A stretch of 15,567 nt of DNA from an uncultured Clostridia bacterium (GTDB lineage: Bacteria > Bacillota > Clostridia > Christensenellales > Aristaeellaceae). Under the pieces are notes generated by a model that made no database searches, was not told where the DNA came from, and worked only from the letters and a program-made list of their open reading frames with translations. Where the stretch lies: contig CAMJXZ010000034.1 of the NCBI GenBank assembly GCA_946409855.1, positions 1-15,567 of the forward strand, in the 5' to 3' direction. Shown here piece after piece: positions 1 through 8,147 of the stretch. The translations under genes were made by a program, and so were the position numbers. The number at the start of each line of letters is the position of its first letter. The stretch's first letter is position 1.

Positions 1-1
1 C

Positions 2-1774
2 GAGGGCGGCGGCGAGCTGGCCAAGCAGCTGGTGGGCCGCACCTATGACTTCGCCCGCCCCGGCGTGGTGGCCATCTACCTGGACGGCAGGCCTCAGCCC
101 TTCGTGGGCCCCCAGGACATCGCCCTGGCCATCATCGCGCTGGTGTTCAAATCCGGCTATGTGAAGAACAAGGTGATGGAATTCGTGGGCCCCGGCGTGA
201 AGAAGCTGCCCATGGAATACCGCAACGGCATCGACGTGATGACCACCGAGACCACCTGCTGGTCCTCCATCTGGGAGACGGACCAGGCCACGGAGGAATA
301 CCTGACCGTCCACGGCCGGCCCGAGGCGTACAAAGCGATGTCCCCCGCGGACGTAGCGTACTACGACGGGTGCGTGTACATCGACCTGTCCCGGATCGAA
401 AGCACCATCGCCCTGCCGATGCATCCCAGCCACGCCATCACCATCCGGGAGCTCCTGGAAAACCCCAGGGACATCCTGCACGAATGCGAAGAAAAAGCCA
501 ACAAGCAGATCGTCGGCGCGAAGATCGACCTGGTCAGCAAGGTGCATGACGGAGGCGTCTGGGTGGAGCAGGGCCTGGTGGCCGGCTGCTCCGGCGGCAC
601 CTTCGACAACGTCTGCGCGGTGGCCGATATCCTCCGGGGCGGCAGCACCGGCAACGGGCCCTTCACCATGAGCGTGTACCCCGGCTCCATGCCCGCCTAC
701 CTGCAGCTGCTCAAAAACGGCGCGCTGGCGGACATCGCCGCCGCCGGCGCGATCATCCGCGAATGCTTCTGCGGCCCCTGCTTCGGCGCCGGCGACACCC
801 CGGCCAACGGGGAGTTCTCCATCCGCCACACCACCCGCAACTTCCCCAACCGGGAAGGCAGCAAGCCCGGCGAGGGCCAGATGAGCGCCGTCGCGCTGAT
901 GGACGCCCGTTCCATCGCCGCCACCGCCATCCATCACGGCAAGCTGACCCCGGCCACCGACCTGGATGTGAAATACCGGAAATATCCCTACGCCTTCGAC
1001 AAGTCCGTCTACGACAAGCGCGTCTATTTCGGCTTCGGGAAGCCGGAACCGGAGCATGAGCTCAAGTTCGGCCCCAATATCAAGGACTGGCCGGAGCAGC
1101 CCGCCCTGACGGACGACCTGCTGGTGAAGGTCTGCTCCTACATCACCGACCCGGTGACCACGACGGACGAGCTGATCCCGTCCGGCGAGACCTCTTCCTA
1201 CCGGTCCAACCCGGAACGGCTGAGCGAATTCACCCTGAGCCGCAAGGACCCCGGATACGTGGGCCGCAGCAAGGCCGTGCGCCAGATCGAGCGTACCCGG
1301 CGGGCCAGCGGGGAGCTGCCCGAGGAAGTCTGCAAGGTATACGAAGCGCTGGCCAAAGTCGTGCCCGTGGACCCCGTGCATACCGATATCGGCTCCACCA
1401 TCTTCGCCGTGAAGCCCGGCGACGGCTCCGCCCGCGAACAGGCGGCCTCCTGCCAGCGCGTGCTGGGCGCTTCCGCCAACCTGGCCAAGGAATACGCCAC
1501 CAAGCGCTACCGCTCCAACTGCATCAACTGGGGCATGGCGCCCCTGCTGGTCAGGGACGAGAGCGCGTTTGACCTGGGCGACTGGGTGTTCATCCCCGGC
1601 CTGCGCAAGGCGGTCCTGGAAGCCGTGCCCGAGTTTACCGCGTACGCGGTCAAGGCGGACGGCACCGTGACTCCCTTCTCCGTCAGCCTGGGCGACCTGA
1701 CCCCCGACGAGCGCCAGATCATCGCCGACGGCTGCCTGATCAACTACTACCGGAACCATCCCGTGAACCGCTGA
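2..1774 (+). CDS. Aconitase-superfamily hydratase (YbhJ-like), 5' end missing
   Basis: The frame is open to the left edge, so this is the C-terminal ~590 residues of a protein that in this family is usually about 750 long. The GTG at 32 is only an internal codon. Counting from that GTG, three cysteines fit the [4Fe-4S] ligands of aconitases: C186 in GCSGGTFDN, then C247 and C250 in ECFCGPCFGAGD. TTRNFPNREG (267-276) matches the aconitase substrate-binding block usually written NTSNRNFEGR. The last ~150 residues fit the swivelling domain 4. Aconitase-family enzymes move a hydroxyl between adjacent carbons of a di- or tricarboxylate by dehydration and rehydration in the cytosol. The genes that follow, in the same direction, lead into citrate lyase, so a citrate/aconitate-type substrate is a reasonable inference. 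The true substrate (citrate, trans-aconitate, citramalate/mesaconate) cannot be read from the sequence. The family call is strong; the reaction is uncertain. Confidence 0.85.
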   Translation, partial: EGGGELAKQLVGRTYDFARPGVVAIYLDGRPQPFVGPQDIALAIIALVFKSGYVKNKVMEFVGPGVKKLPMEYRNGIDVMTTETTCWSSIWETDQATEEYLTVHGRPEAYKAMSPADVAYYDGCVYIDLSRIESTIALPMHPSHAITIRELLENPRDILHECEEKANKQIVGAKIDLVSKVHDGGVWVEQGLVAGCSGGTFDNVCAVADILRGGSTGNGPFTMSVYPGSMPAYLQLLKNGALADIAAAGAIIRECFCGPCFGAGDTPANGEFSIRHTTRNFPNREGSKPGEGQMSAVALMDARSIAATAIHHGKLTPATDLDVKYRKYPYAFDKSVYDKRVYFGFGKPEPEHELKFGPNIKDWPEQPALTDDLLVKVCSYITDPVTTTDELIPSGETSSYRSNPERLSEFTLSRKDPGYVGRSKAVRQIERTRRASGELPEEVCKVYEALAKVVPVDPVHTDIGSTIFAVKPGDGSAREQAASCQRVLGASANLAKEYATKRYRSNCINWGMAPLLVRDESAFDLGDWVFIPGLRKAVLEAVPEFTAYAVKADGTVTPFSVSLGDLTPDERQIIADGCLINYYRNHPVNR

Positions 1775-1789
1775 TCCCACCACGATGGA

Positions 1790-1819
1790 CGCTCCGGGAG
1801 AATCACCCCTCCCGGAGCG
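1790..1819 (+). other. Intercistronic stem-loop, 11 bp perfect stem
   Basis: An 11-base arm (1790-1800, CGCTCCGGGAG) is followed by an 8-base loop and its exact complement (1809-1819). It lies 15 bases after the hydratase stop and 28 bases before the next ATG. No run of T follows, so it is a poor intrinsic terminator. It may protect or process the polycistronic mRNA. Confidence 0.55.
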
Positions 1820-1847
1820 CCCGTCGCCGCAGAAGAAAGGGTTTTTC

Positions 1848-2312
1848 ATGCTGCAGACCATCACCGTTTCCGAAGCGTTCAGCAACGCGCCGCCCCGCAG
1901 CGCGGCCGTGCTGTGCGTCAAAGCCGGCGCGGGCCGGACCACCCTGCTGCTGACCGAATGGTTCACCTGGCTGAACATCCGGCGGAACCCCATGATCAGC
2001 TTTTCCCTCCCCCGGAGCGCCGAGCTCAGCAAGGCCCTGCGGGAAGGGGATTCCTTCGTGCTGGCCTTTCCGCGCCCGGAGGAAGCAAAGCGCTACCGGG
2101 AACCCGTTCTGGCGGACGCCCCGGCGCAGGACCAAGAGGGAGAAACGGAAACCGTCCCGGAGGACGGGCTGGACGTACGGACCCCCGCGGGAAGCGAGGT
2201 ACTGCTCCGCTGCACCCTGGCCGGGGCGTACAACTACCCCTTCAAAAAAGTGCGGATCTTCAACTGCAACCTGGAAGAGGCCCGGGGGATTTCCGAAAGC
2301 CTGCTGGACTGA
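1848..2312 (+). CDS. Flavin reductase-like (FMN-binding split barrel) protein
   Basis: This is a 154-residue protein. I chose ATG 1848 because AGAAAGG (1834-1840) sits 7 bases before it; an upstream in-frame ATG at 1785 has no such site and would place the start inside the stem-loop. Residues 14-75 carry the flavin-reductase pattern: APPRSAAVLCVKAG, then TLLLTEWFTWLNIRRNPMISF, then a segment reading ALREGDSFVLAF. The middle (residues 85-112) is acidic and low in complexity. The C-terminal part returns to a strand-rich pattern around AGAYNYPFKKVRIF (125-138). Such proteins bind FMN and often reduce it or use it for electron transfer. It is cytosolic, with no signal peptide. Its role beside a hydratase and citrate lyase is unknown. 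The fold call is moderately sure, catalytic activity is not. Confidence 0.6.
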   Translation: MLQTITVSEAFSNAPPRSAAVLCVKAGAGRTTLLLTEWFTWLNIRRNPMISFSLPRSAELSKALREGDSFVLAFPRPEEAKRYREPVLADAPAQDQEGETETVPEDGLDVRTPAGSEVLLRCTLAGAYNYPFKKVRIFNCNLEEARGISESLLD

Positions 2313-2356
2313 CCCTTCGTCTGTCCCCGCGGCGCGTACCGAAAGGAATATAACCG

Positions 2357-2809
2357 ATGATCACTGACCTGATTTCCCGTCTGCCCCTGTACGAAAGCCA
2401 GATCCCGGGCGCCGGGCGGATCGCCGCGGCCTTCGCCGCGCAGGCCCCCGAAAGCGCCCACTGCGAGGTGCGCCAAAAAGCATACGCCCCCAAGCAGCCG
2501 GAGCAGCGCCGCTTCGAGGTGCACTTCCATACCATCGACCTGATGATGGCCCGCTCAGGCGCGGAGGTCATCCACCTGCTGCCCATGGAACGCCTGGCCC
2601 CGGCGGAAACGCTGCCCGGCGGCGCGGACGGCCGCAAGCTGGACGGCCCGCCCCAGGGAACCGCGGTGACCCTGGAAGCGGGGTATTTCTGCGCCATCTT
2701 CCCGGGAGAGGCCCACATGGTGGGCGGCCCCGCCGAAAACGCGCCCCAGGGCATCGACAAATGGGTCGTCAAGGCGCCCGCCCCGAAGCCATTCTGCATC
2801 GAGGAATAA
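2357..2809 (+). CDS. YhcH/YjgK/YiaL family protein (cupin-like)
   Basis: This 150-residue protein starts at ATG 2357 behind GAAAGGA (2341-2347). It has the family hallmarks: FEVHFHTIDLMM (53-64), which supplies the E/H/H/D cluster thought to bind a metal, FPGEAHMVGG (115-124), and a closing KWVVK (135-139). Its length is normal for the family (about 150). Members such as YhcH and YiaL sit in operons for sialic acid, gulonate or other sugar-acid use and have been proposed to act as epimerases or anomerases; the exact activity is generally unproven. Here it lies 44 bases after the flavin-reductase-like gene and 3 bases before the first CHR gene, so it is very probably co-transcribed. Its presence in a citrate lyase gene string is unusual. 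Confidence 0.8.
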   Translation: MITDLISRLPLYESQIPGAGRIAAAFAAQAPESAHCEVRQKAYAPKQPEQRRFEVHFHTIDLMMARSGAEVIHLLPMERLAPAETLPGGADGRKLDGPPQGTAVTLEAGYFCAIFPGEAHMVGGPAENAPQGIDKWVVKAPAPKPFCIEE

Positions 2810-2812
2810 CGC

Positions 2813-3376
2813 ATGAAAAAAAACCAGATGGGCAGGACCCTGGACATTTTCAAAACCTTCCTGAAATTCGGCTGCTTCACCTTCGGCGGCGGCTGGAGCA
2901 TCGTGGCCCAGATCCAGAAGGAGTACGTGGAAAAAAAACACTGGATCACCGATGAGGAGCTGCTGGATTTCACTTCCGTCGGCCGTTCCATTCCCGGCCT
3001 GATGATCGGCAATGCCAGTGTGCTGTTCGGCTATCACGCGGCGGGCATCCCCGGCGCGCTGGCCGCGCTGCTGGGCATCGTGATCCCGCCGGTCGCCATC
3101 ATGCTGGGCGTGGTATTCCTCTATGACCTGGTCAAGGACAACCCCTATGTGGACCGGGCCATGACCGGGGTGCGGGCGGCGGTGGTGCCCATCATCTTCA
3201 GCGCCCTGCTCAAGCTCTTCAAGTCCGGCATGAAGAACGCTTACTGCTACCTGATCGCCGCGGGCGCGTTCGCCCTGTGCCTGTTCACAAAGGTGAACAA
3301 CGTGCTCATCGTGCTCATGGGCGCGGCGGCCGGACTGATCTACCAGGAGGTGAAAAGCCGCCGTGATCTATCTTGA
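2813..3376 (+). CDS. Chromate transporter family (CHR), N-type half protein
   Basis: A 187-residue membrane protein with the CHR domain. Visible signatures are KFGCFTFGGGWSIVAQI (18-34), WITDEELLDF (44-53), a PG pair at 61-62 and GYHAAGIPGALAALLGIVIPP (73-93 region), which match the conserved FGG and PG blocks. About six hydrophobic segments are visible. At half the size of classical ChrA (about 400 residues) it belongs to the short-chain type, which works as a heteromeric pair. Its RBS (GAGG, 2801-2804) lies in the end of the previous gene. Its 3' end overlaps the next CHR gene by 14 bases, as expected for two subunits made together. Family members are known for chromate or sulfate transport; the natural anion here is unknown. 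Confidence 0.85.
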   Translation: MKKNQMGRTLDIFKTFLKFGCFTFGGGWSIVAQIQKEYVEKKHWITDEELLDFTSVGRSIPGLMIGNASVLFGYHAAGIPGALAALLGIVIPPVAIMLGVVFLYDLVKDNPYVDRAMTGVRAAVVPIIFSALLKLFKSGMKNAYCYLIAAGAFALCLFTKVNNVLIVLMGAAAGLIYQEVKSRRDLS

Positions 3377-3902
3377 GCTTTTCATTTCCTTCCTGATGAT
3401 CGGGTTCACCAGCTTCGGCGGGATGTCGATGATCCCCCTGATCAACGACCAGATGCTGTCCCACGGGTGGATGACCGCCCAGGAGGTGGCGGACATCGTC
3501 GCCATCGCGGAGATGACCCCGGGCCCGCTGGGGCTGAACTGCGCCACCTTCGCCGGGACGAGGACGGCCGGTGTCCCGGGCGCGCTGTTCGCGTCCCTGG
3601 GCGTGATCTTCCCGTCCCTGACAGTGACCATGCTGGCAGCCATGTTTCTCCGGAAATTCAAGGAAAGCAGGCTGATGGAAGAAGCGCTGTTCGGCATCCG
3701 GCCGGTGTGCATCGGCATGATCTTCGCCGTCATCATCCAGCAGAGCATGGTCAATTACGCCGGGCCCCTGCTGGGCTTCGTTTCCTGGCAGGCGGTGGTC
3801 ATCGGCCTGGCGGCGCTGGTGATGCTGCTCCGCTTCAAATGGTCGGTGCCCAAGACCATCCTGCTGGCCGCGGGGCTGGGGCTGGCGCTGGGCAGCATCT
3901 GA
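3363..3902 (+). CDS. Chromate transporter family (CHR), C-type half protein
   Basis: The second short-chain CHR subunit has 179 residues. It starts at GTG 3363, with AGGAGG (3345-3350) 12 bases upstream; an internal ATG at codon 12 would remove part of the first helix. It carries its own copy of the domain: IGFTSFGGMSMIPLI (13-27), WMTAQEVADIVAIAEMTPGP (36-55) and GVPGALFASLGVIFPS (70-85). The TPGP motif and the paired, overlapping layout support a heterodimer with the preceding protein, with antiparallel insertion as proposed for short CHR pairs. It is the last gene before citD, with 59 bases between. No chromate-resistance regulator or reductase is visible, so the name should not be read as proof of chromate export. 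Confidence 0.85.
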   Translation: MIYLELFISFLMIGFTSFGGMSMIPLINDQMLSHGWMTAQEVADIVAIAEMTPGPLGLNCATFAGTRTAGVPGALFASLGVIFPSLTVTMLAAMFLRKFKESRLMEEALFGIRPVCIGMIFAVIIQQSMVNYAGPLLGFVSWQAVVIGLAALVMLLRFKWSVPKTILLAAGLGLALGSI

Positions 3903-3961
3903 ATAATATGTTTCAACAGGATCTCTTCCGAAAAAGAGAACCACAGAAAGGAGCCAAGCAT

Positions 3962-4261
3962 ATGGAGATCAAAAAGCCTGCGGTGGCAGGCACGCTGGAA
4001 TCCAGCGACTGCATGGTGACCGTGGAGCCCGGACAGGGCCAGGTGGACCTGGACCTGGACAGCGCCGTAATCCGGCAGTACGGGAAACAGATCCGGAAGG
4101 TCATCCGCGAAACGCTGGACCGGCTGGACGTGTCCAACGCCAAGGTGACGGTGGTGGACAAGGGCGCGCTGGACTGCACCATCAAGGCGCGGGTGGAGTG
4201 CGCGGTGTACCGCAGCAATGATATCAAGGACAACCTGCCCTGGGGAGGTGTCATCAAATGA
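3962..4261 (+). CDS. citD: Citrate lyase acyl carrier protein (gamma subunit)
   Basis: A 99-residue protein with GTLESSDCMVTVEPG at residues 10-24. By comparison with known CitD, Ser14 is the attachment site for the 2'-(5''-triphosphoribosyl)-3'-dephospho-CoA group that carries the acetyl and citryl thioesters. The length matches CitD (about 95-100). ATG 3962 is preceded by AAAGGAG about 7 bases upstream. The stop TGA overlaps the citE ATG (ATGA, 4258-4261), so translation is probably coupled. The product is the swinging arm of the cytosolic citrate lyase complex and needs CitX/CitG to load the group and CitC to acetylate it; both are encoded downstream. Confidence 0.95.
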   Translation: MEIKKPAVAGTLESSDCMVTVEPGQGQVDLDLDSAVIRQYGKQIRKVIRETLDRLDVSNAKVTVVDKGALDCTIKARVECAVYRSNDIKDNLPWGGVIK

Positions 4262-5157
4262 ATCCGAACATGAAACGCCTGCGCAGGAGCATGATGTTCC
4301 TCAACTGCCAGAAGCCCGGCCTGATCAAGGACCCTTACGTCTACGCTCCTGACTCCATCATGCTGGACCTGGAAGACGCCGTGGCGGAAAAGGAAAAGGA
4401 CGCCGCCCGGTATTCCCTGTACCACGCGCTACAGGAAATCGACTACCGGGGCGTAGAGCGCGTGGTGCGCATCAACGGCCTGGATACCGACCTGTGGATC
4501 GAGGATATCCGCTGCTCCGTGGCGGGCGGCTGCGACTCCATCCGCATCCCCAAGACGGAGACCGCAGCGGACGTCAAGAAGGTGGAAGCGGCGGTCGCCG
4601 CCGCCGAAAAGGAATTCGGCGTGGAGGAAGGCCGCACTCTCATCATGGCCGCCCTGGAATCCGCCCGCGGCGTCATGAACGCCTTTGAGATCTGCCAGTC
4701 CAGCCCCCGGCTGTTCGGCATCGCCCTGTCCGGCGGCGACTACACCAAGGACCTGCAGACCACCATTTCCGGCACGGGCGTGGAGCTGATGGGCGCCCGC
4801 CAGCACATGATCATCGCGGCCCGCGCCGCCGGCGTGCAGTGCTTCGACACCGTGTATACGAACCTCAACGACATGGAAGGGTTCCGCAAAGACGTGGAAA
4901 CCATCCACACCATGGGCTTTGACGGGAAATCCATCATCAACCCCCGCCAGATCCCCATCGTGCACGAGATCTATACGCCCAAGCCCAAGGACATCATCTT
5001 CGCCGAAAAGGTGGTGCACGAGATCGACACCAAGAAGGCCCAGGGCATCGGCGTGTTCACGGTGGACGGCAAAATGATCGATATCGCTTTCTACGACGGC
5101 GCCAAGCGCACACTGGCCCTGGCCAAGGCAAGCGGCGTATACAAGGGGGATCTGTAA
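4258..5157 (+). CDS. citE: Citrate lyase beta subunit (citryl-ACP lyase)
   Basis: A 299-residue TIM-barrel protein of the HpcH/HpaI/CitE group, normal in length. Motifs seen are SIMLDLEDAV (33-42), the arginine of RINGL (71-75), IPKTE (97-101), ALESARGV (132-139, with the metal-ligand Glu134) and GGDYT (159-163, with metal-ligand Asp161). It cleaves the citryl thioester on CitD into oxaloacetate and acetyl-CitD, using Mg2+. It overlaps citD by 4 bases and is one base from citF, which fits equal expression of the complex subunits. CitE-like proteins outside citrate lyase exist, but the D-E-F order makes this assignment firm. The hydroxyacid actually cleaved could also be citramalate, since citramalate lyase has homologous subunits. 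Confidence 0.95.
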   Translation: MNPNMKRLRRSMMFLNCQKPGLIKDPYVYAPDSIMLDLEDAVAEKEKDAARYSLYHALQEIDYRGVERVVRINGLDTDLWIEDIRCSVAGGCDSIRIPKTETAADVKKVEAAVAAAEKEFGVEEGRTLIMAALESARGVMNAFEICQSSPRLFGIALSGGDYTKDLQTTISGTGVELMGARQHMIIAARAAGVQCFDTVYTNLNDMEGFRKDVETIHTMGFDGKSIINPRQIPIVHEIYTPKPKDIIFAEKVVHEIDTKKAQGIGVFTVDGKMIDIAFYDGAKRTLALAKASGVYKGDL

Positions 5158-5158
5158 G

Positions 5159-6712
5159 ATGAGAAACGCAGTCGGTCGGGAAATTCCCGATGAAATCCTC
5201 AAGGCGACAGGCAAAGAGCCTTTCCAGGGCAACAACTATAAAAACGGCGTTCCGTTCCGCCGCCAGGGGCCGATCATCCGCCCCGTGATGGACAACCAGC
5301 ACAGCAAGCTGGTCAAGGACATCCACGAGGCGCTGGTCAAGTGCCGGGCGCACAGCGGCATGACCATCTCCTTCCACCATCATTTCCGCGAGGGCGACCT
5401 GATCGTCAACATGGTGATGGAAGAGATCCACAAGATGGGCCTGAAAAACATCACCCTGGCCGCCACTTCCCTGGGCAAGGCGCACGACCCCCTGGTGCCC
5501 ATGATCGAGGACGGCACCATCACCCGCATCGAGGCCTCCGGCGTCCGCGGGAAGATCGGCCAGGCCATCTCCGACGGCAAGCTCAAGGGGCTCGCCATCA
5601 TGCGCAGCCACGGCGGCCGCGTCCGCTCCCTGGTGACCGGCGAAACCAAGGTGGACATCGCCTTCATCGGCGCGCCCACCTCGGACGACTACGGCAACCT
5701 GCGCGGCATCGGCGGCAAAACCAACTGCGGCGTGCTGAGCTATTCCCACGTGGACGGCGACTGCGCCGAGTACGTGGTCGCGATCACGGACTGCCTGGTG
5801 CCCTTCCCCAACTTCCCCGCCCACATCTCCATGACCAAGGTGGACTATGTGTGCGTGGTGGACGCCATCGGCATTCCCGAAAAGATCGCCACCGGCGCGG
5901 CCAAGCCCACCACCGACCAGCGCAAGCTGATGATGGCGGAATACTGCACCCAGGTCGTGGTCAACACCCCCTACTTCAAGGACGGCTTCTCCTACCAGAC
6001 CGGCGTAGGCGGCGCGTCCATCGCCTCCACCATTTCCCTGACCAAGATCATGGAAGAGCGCGGCATTAAGATGGGCTTCGGCGTGGGCGGCCTGACCAAA
6101 CCCATGTGCGACCTGCTGGACCGCGGCATGGTGCGCGTGCTGATGGACACCCAGGCGTTTGACCTGGACGCCGTCAGCAACGTGATCAACCCGGCCCATC
6201 ACCGCATCACCGCCGGCGCGTACGCCAACCCCTTCAACAAGGGCGCCTTCGTCAACAAGCTGGACTACGTGATCCTGGCCTCCCTGGAGGTGGACGTCCA
6301 TTTCAACTGCAACGTGGTGGTGGGCTCCGACGGCGTCATCACCGGCGCGCAGGGCGGCCATCCCGACACGGCCCAGGGCGCGAAATGCACCATCGTCATC
6401 TGCCCGCTACTGCAGGGCCGCATCCCGGCCATCTGCTCCGAAGTGACGACGGTCACCACCCCCGGCGAATCCGTGGACATCGTGGTGACGGACTACGGCG
6501 TGGCCGTGAACCCCAACCGGCACGACCTGCTGGAATGCCTGCGGAAGGCGGACTGCGTCCCCCTCAAGACCATCGAGGAGCTGCGGGACATCGCGTACTC
6601 CATCGTAGGCGAACCGGAGCCCGTGCAGTTTGAGGACCGCATCGTAGGCATCATCGAAGCCCGGGACGGCACCATCATGGACGTGGTGCGCCAGGTCAAG
6701 AAATACGACTGA
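5159..6712 (+). CDS. citF: Citrate lyase alpha subunit (citrate:acetyl-ACP transferase)
   Basis: A 517-residue protein, close to the usual ~510. It has GMTISFHHHFREGD (67-80) and the closing-domain block GVITGAQGGHPDTAQGAKC with a following DYGVAVNPNR, both typical of CitF and of CoA-transferase folds. It exchanges the acetyl group on CitD for citrate, giving citryl-CitD for CitE. The ATG is one base after the citE stop, with AAGGGGG about 9 bases upstream inside citE. A strong stem-loop begins 38 bases after its stop, separating the three structural genes from the maturation genes. Confidence 0.95.
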   Translation: MRNAVGREIPDEILKATGKEPFQGNNYKNGVPFRRQGPIIRPVMDNQHSKLVKDIHEALVKCRAHSGMTISFHHHFREGDLIVNMVMEEIHKMGLKNITLAATSLGKAHDPLVPMIEDGTITRIEASGVRGKIGQAISDGKLKGLAIMRSHGGRVRSLVTGETKVDIAFIGAPTSDDYGNLRGIGGKTNCGVLSYSHVDGDCAEYVVAITDCLVPFPNFPAHISMTKVDYVCVVDAIGIPEKIATGAAKPTTDQRKLMMAEYCTQVVVNTPYFKDGFSYQTGVGGASIASTISLTKIMEERGIKMGFGVGGLTKPMCDLLDRGMVRVLMDTQAFDLDAVSNVINPAHHRITAGAYANPFNKGAFVNKLDYVILASLEVDVHFNCNVVVGSDGVITGAQGGHPDTAQGAKCTIVICPLLQGRIPAICSEVTTVTTPGESVDIVVTDYGVAVNPNRHDLLECLRKADCVPLKTIEELRDIAYSIVGEPEPVQFEDRIVGIIEARDGTIMDVVRQVKKYD

Positions 6713-6748
6713 TCCTGTTTGATTTATTATCCATTGGGCGGACCAACA

Positions 6749-6784
6749 AGGGGGCTGCTGCATACCGTTTTGCAGCAGCCCCTT
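6749..6784 (+). promoter_or_regulatory. Stem-loop between citF and citXG (possible attenuator)
   Basis: A 12-bp perfect stem pairs GGGGCTGCTGCA (6751-6762) with TGCAGCAGCCCC (6771-6782) around an 8-base loop; A-T and G-T pairs extend it by two. TTCTCC follows instead of a clean T-run, so termination should be partial at most. It lies 16 bases before the citXG ATG, and GGAGGGG (6789-6795) serves as RBS just after it. A similar hairpin closes the operon after citC. Confidence 0.65.
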
Positions 6785-6800
6785 CTCCGGAGGGGACAGC

Positions 6801-8147
6801 ATGCCGCAGACGGTCGATTTGCAACAGGTTCTGGAAGCTCGGGAACGGCGCGCGTTCCGCCAGCAGGCGCTGCTGGCCGAATGCAAGACGCCGCTCGTTT
6901 CCTTCTCCATGAACATCGCAGGGCCGGTGAAAAACACCCCGCTGATCCGCCGGGGGTTCCGTCTGGGCCGGCGGACGCTGCTTGAACAGATGCAGCTGGC
7001 GGGCCTCTCCGCGGTACGGGAAGAAGAAACGGACGCGGCCACCGGCTGCGAAACCCTTTTGGCCGTGCGGGGAAAAGCGGAGGACATCAAGAAGATCGCC
7101 TGCGCGATCGAGGAAAACGCGCCGCTGGGCCGGCTGTACGACATGGACGTGATCGGGACGGACGGCGTCAAGCTGGAGCGGACGGAGCCGCGCAAATGCC
7201 TGATCTGCGGCCGGCCCGCCCGGGAATGCGCCCGGAGCCGCGCCCACACCGTGGAAGAGCTGCAGGAAACCACCCGCGCGCTGCTGGAAACGGCCCTCCT
7301 GGAAGAGGACGCCCGGACCGCCGCCCGCCTGGCTGAAAAGGCGCTGCTGTACGAGGTATGCGTCACCCCGAAGCCGGGCCTGGTGGACCGGGCCAACAAC
7401 GGCAGCCACCGGGATATGGACATATACACCTTCATGTCCAGCGCCGCCGCCCTGTTTCCCTATTTCGCCGGCTGCGTCCGTCTGGGCAGAAAGACCGCCG
7501 ACCGGCCCGCGCCGGAGACCTTCGCCGCCCTGCGCTGGCAGGGGCTGCAGGCCGAATGCGACATGCGCCGGGCCACCGGCGGCGTCAACACCCACAAAGG
7601 CGCGATCTACTCCATGGGGCTTCTGTGCGGGGCGCTGGGGCGGCTCTGCAGGGAACGCTGGGCCGACCCGGCGGCCGTCCTGTCCGAAATCGCCGCGATG
7701 GTCCGGGGCGCCGTATCCAGGGAGCTGGACGGGGTCACCTCCGAAAACGCGAAGACCGCCGGGCAGCGTCTGTACGCCCTGTACGGGGTCACGGGCGTCC
7801 GGGGGGAGGCGGAGAAAGGGTTCCCGTCGGTGCTCGAATTCGGCCTGCCCGTGCTGGAAGCAGGCCTGGCCCGGGGGAAAACCGCCGACGAAGCCGGGGC
7901 GGCCGCGCTGCTGACCCTGCTGCTCCACACCTCGGACACCAACATGCTGGCCCGGGGCGGCACGGCCGGGCTCAAGGAGGCGGAAGCGCAGGTCAGCGCC
8001 GTCCTTTCAGCCTGCGAATATCCTCCCGCGGAGGCCGTTGAGCGGCTGGACCAGGCGTTCATCTCCCGCCGCCTTTCCCCCGGGGGAAGCGCGGACCTTC
8101 TGTCCCTGTGCTGGATGCTGCATTTTCTCAAGGAGGAACCGGCATGA
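6801..8147 (+). CDS. citXG: CitXG fusion: holo-citrate lyase maturation enzyme
   Basis: One 448-residue frame joins two enzymes. Residues 1-165 are CitX, apo-citrate lyase phosphoribosyl-dephospho-CoA transferase: NIAGPVKNTPL (39-49), RLYDMDVIG (111-119) and RKCLICGRPARECARSRAHT (131-150). Residues 175-448 are CitG, triphosphoribosyl-dephospho-CoA synthase: YEVCVTPKPGLVDRANNGSH (184-203), GGVNTHKG (260-267) and a later HTSDTN. CitG makes the prosthetic-group precursor from ATP and dephospho-CoA, and CitX transfers it to the CitD serine. Fused CitXG is known, for instance in Haemophilus. The stop overlaps the citC start (ATGA, 8144-8147). Both halves look intact, with no frameshift at the join. 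Confidence 0.93.
   Translation: MPQTVDLQQVLEARERRAFRQQALLAECKTPLVSFSMNIAGPVKNTPLIRRGFRLGRRTLLEQMQLAGLSAVREEETDAATGCETLLAVRGKAEDIKKIACAIEENAPLGRLYDMDVIGTDGVKLERTEPRKCLICGRPARECARSRAHTVEELQETTRALLETALLEEDARTAARLAEKALLYEVCVTPKPGLVDRANNGSHRDMDIYTFMSSAAALFPYFAGCVRLGRKTADRPAPETFAALRWQGLQAECDMRRATGGVNTHKGAIYSMGLLCGALGRLCRERWADPAAVLSEIAAMVRGAVSRELDGVTSENAKTAGQRLYALYGVTGVRGEAEKGFPSVLEFGLPVLEAGLARGKTADEAGAAALLTLLLHTSDTNMLARGGTAGLKEAEAQVSAVLSACEYPPAEAVERLDQAFISRRLSPGGSADLLSLCWMLHFLKEEPA

Noticed and set aside
2813..3902. Chromate resistance determinant
   Set aside because: Family resemblance only; no chromate regulator, reductase or other metal genes nearby.
5057..6361. 434-residue open frame on the minus strand opposite citF
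   Set aside because: It mirrors the codons of citF (His/Val/Gly/Asp-rich, no domain) and is a shadow of a GC-rich real gene.
6696..7928. 410-residue open frame on the minus strand opposite citXG
   Set aside because: Low-complexity Gly/Pro/Arg/Gln composition and complete overlap with an intact fusion enzyme.
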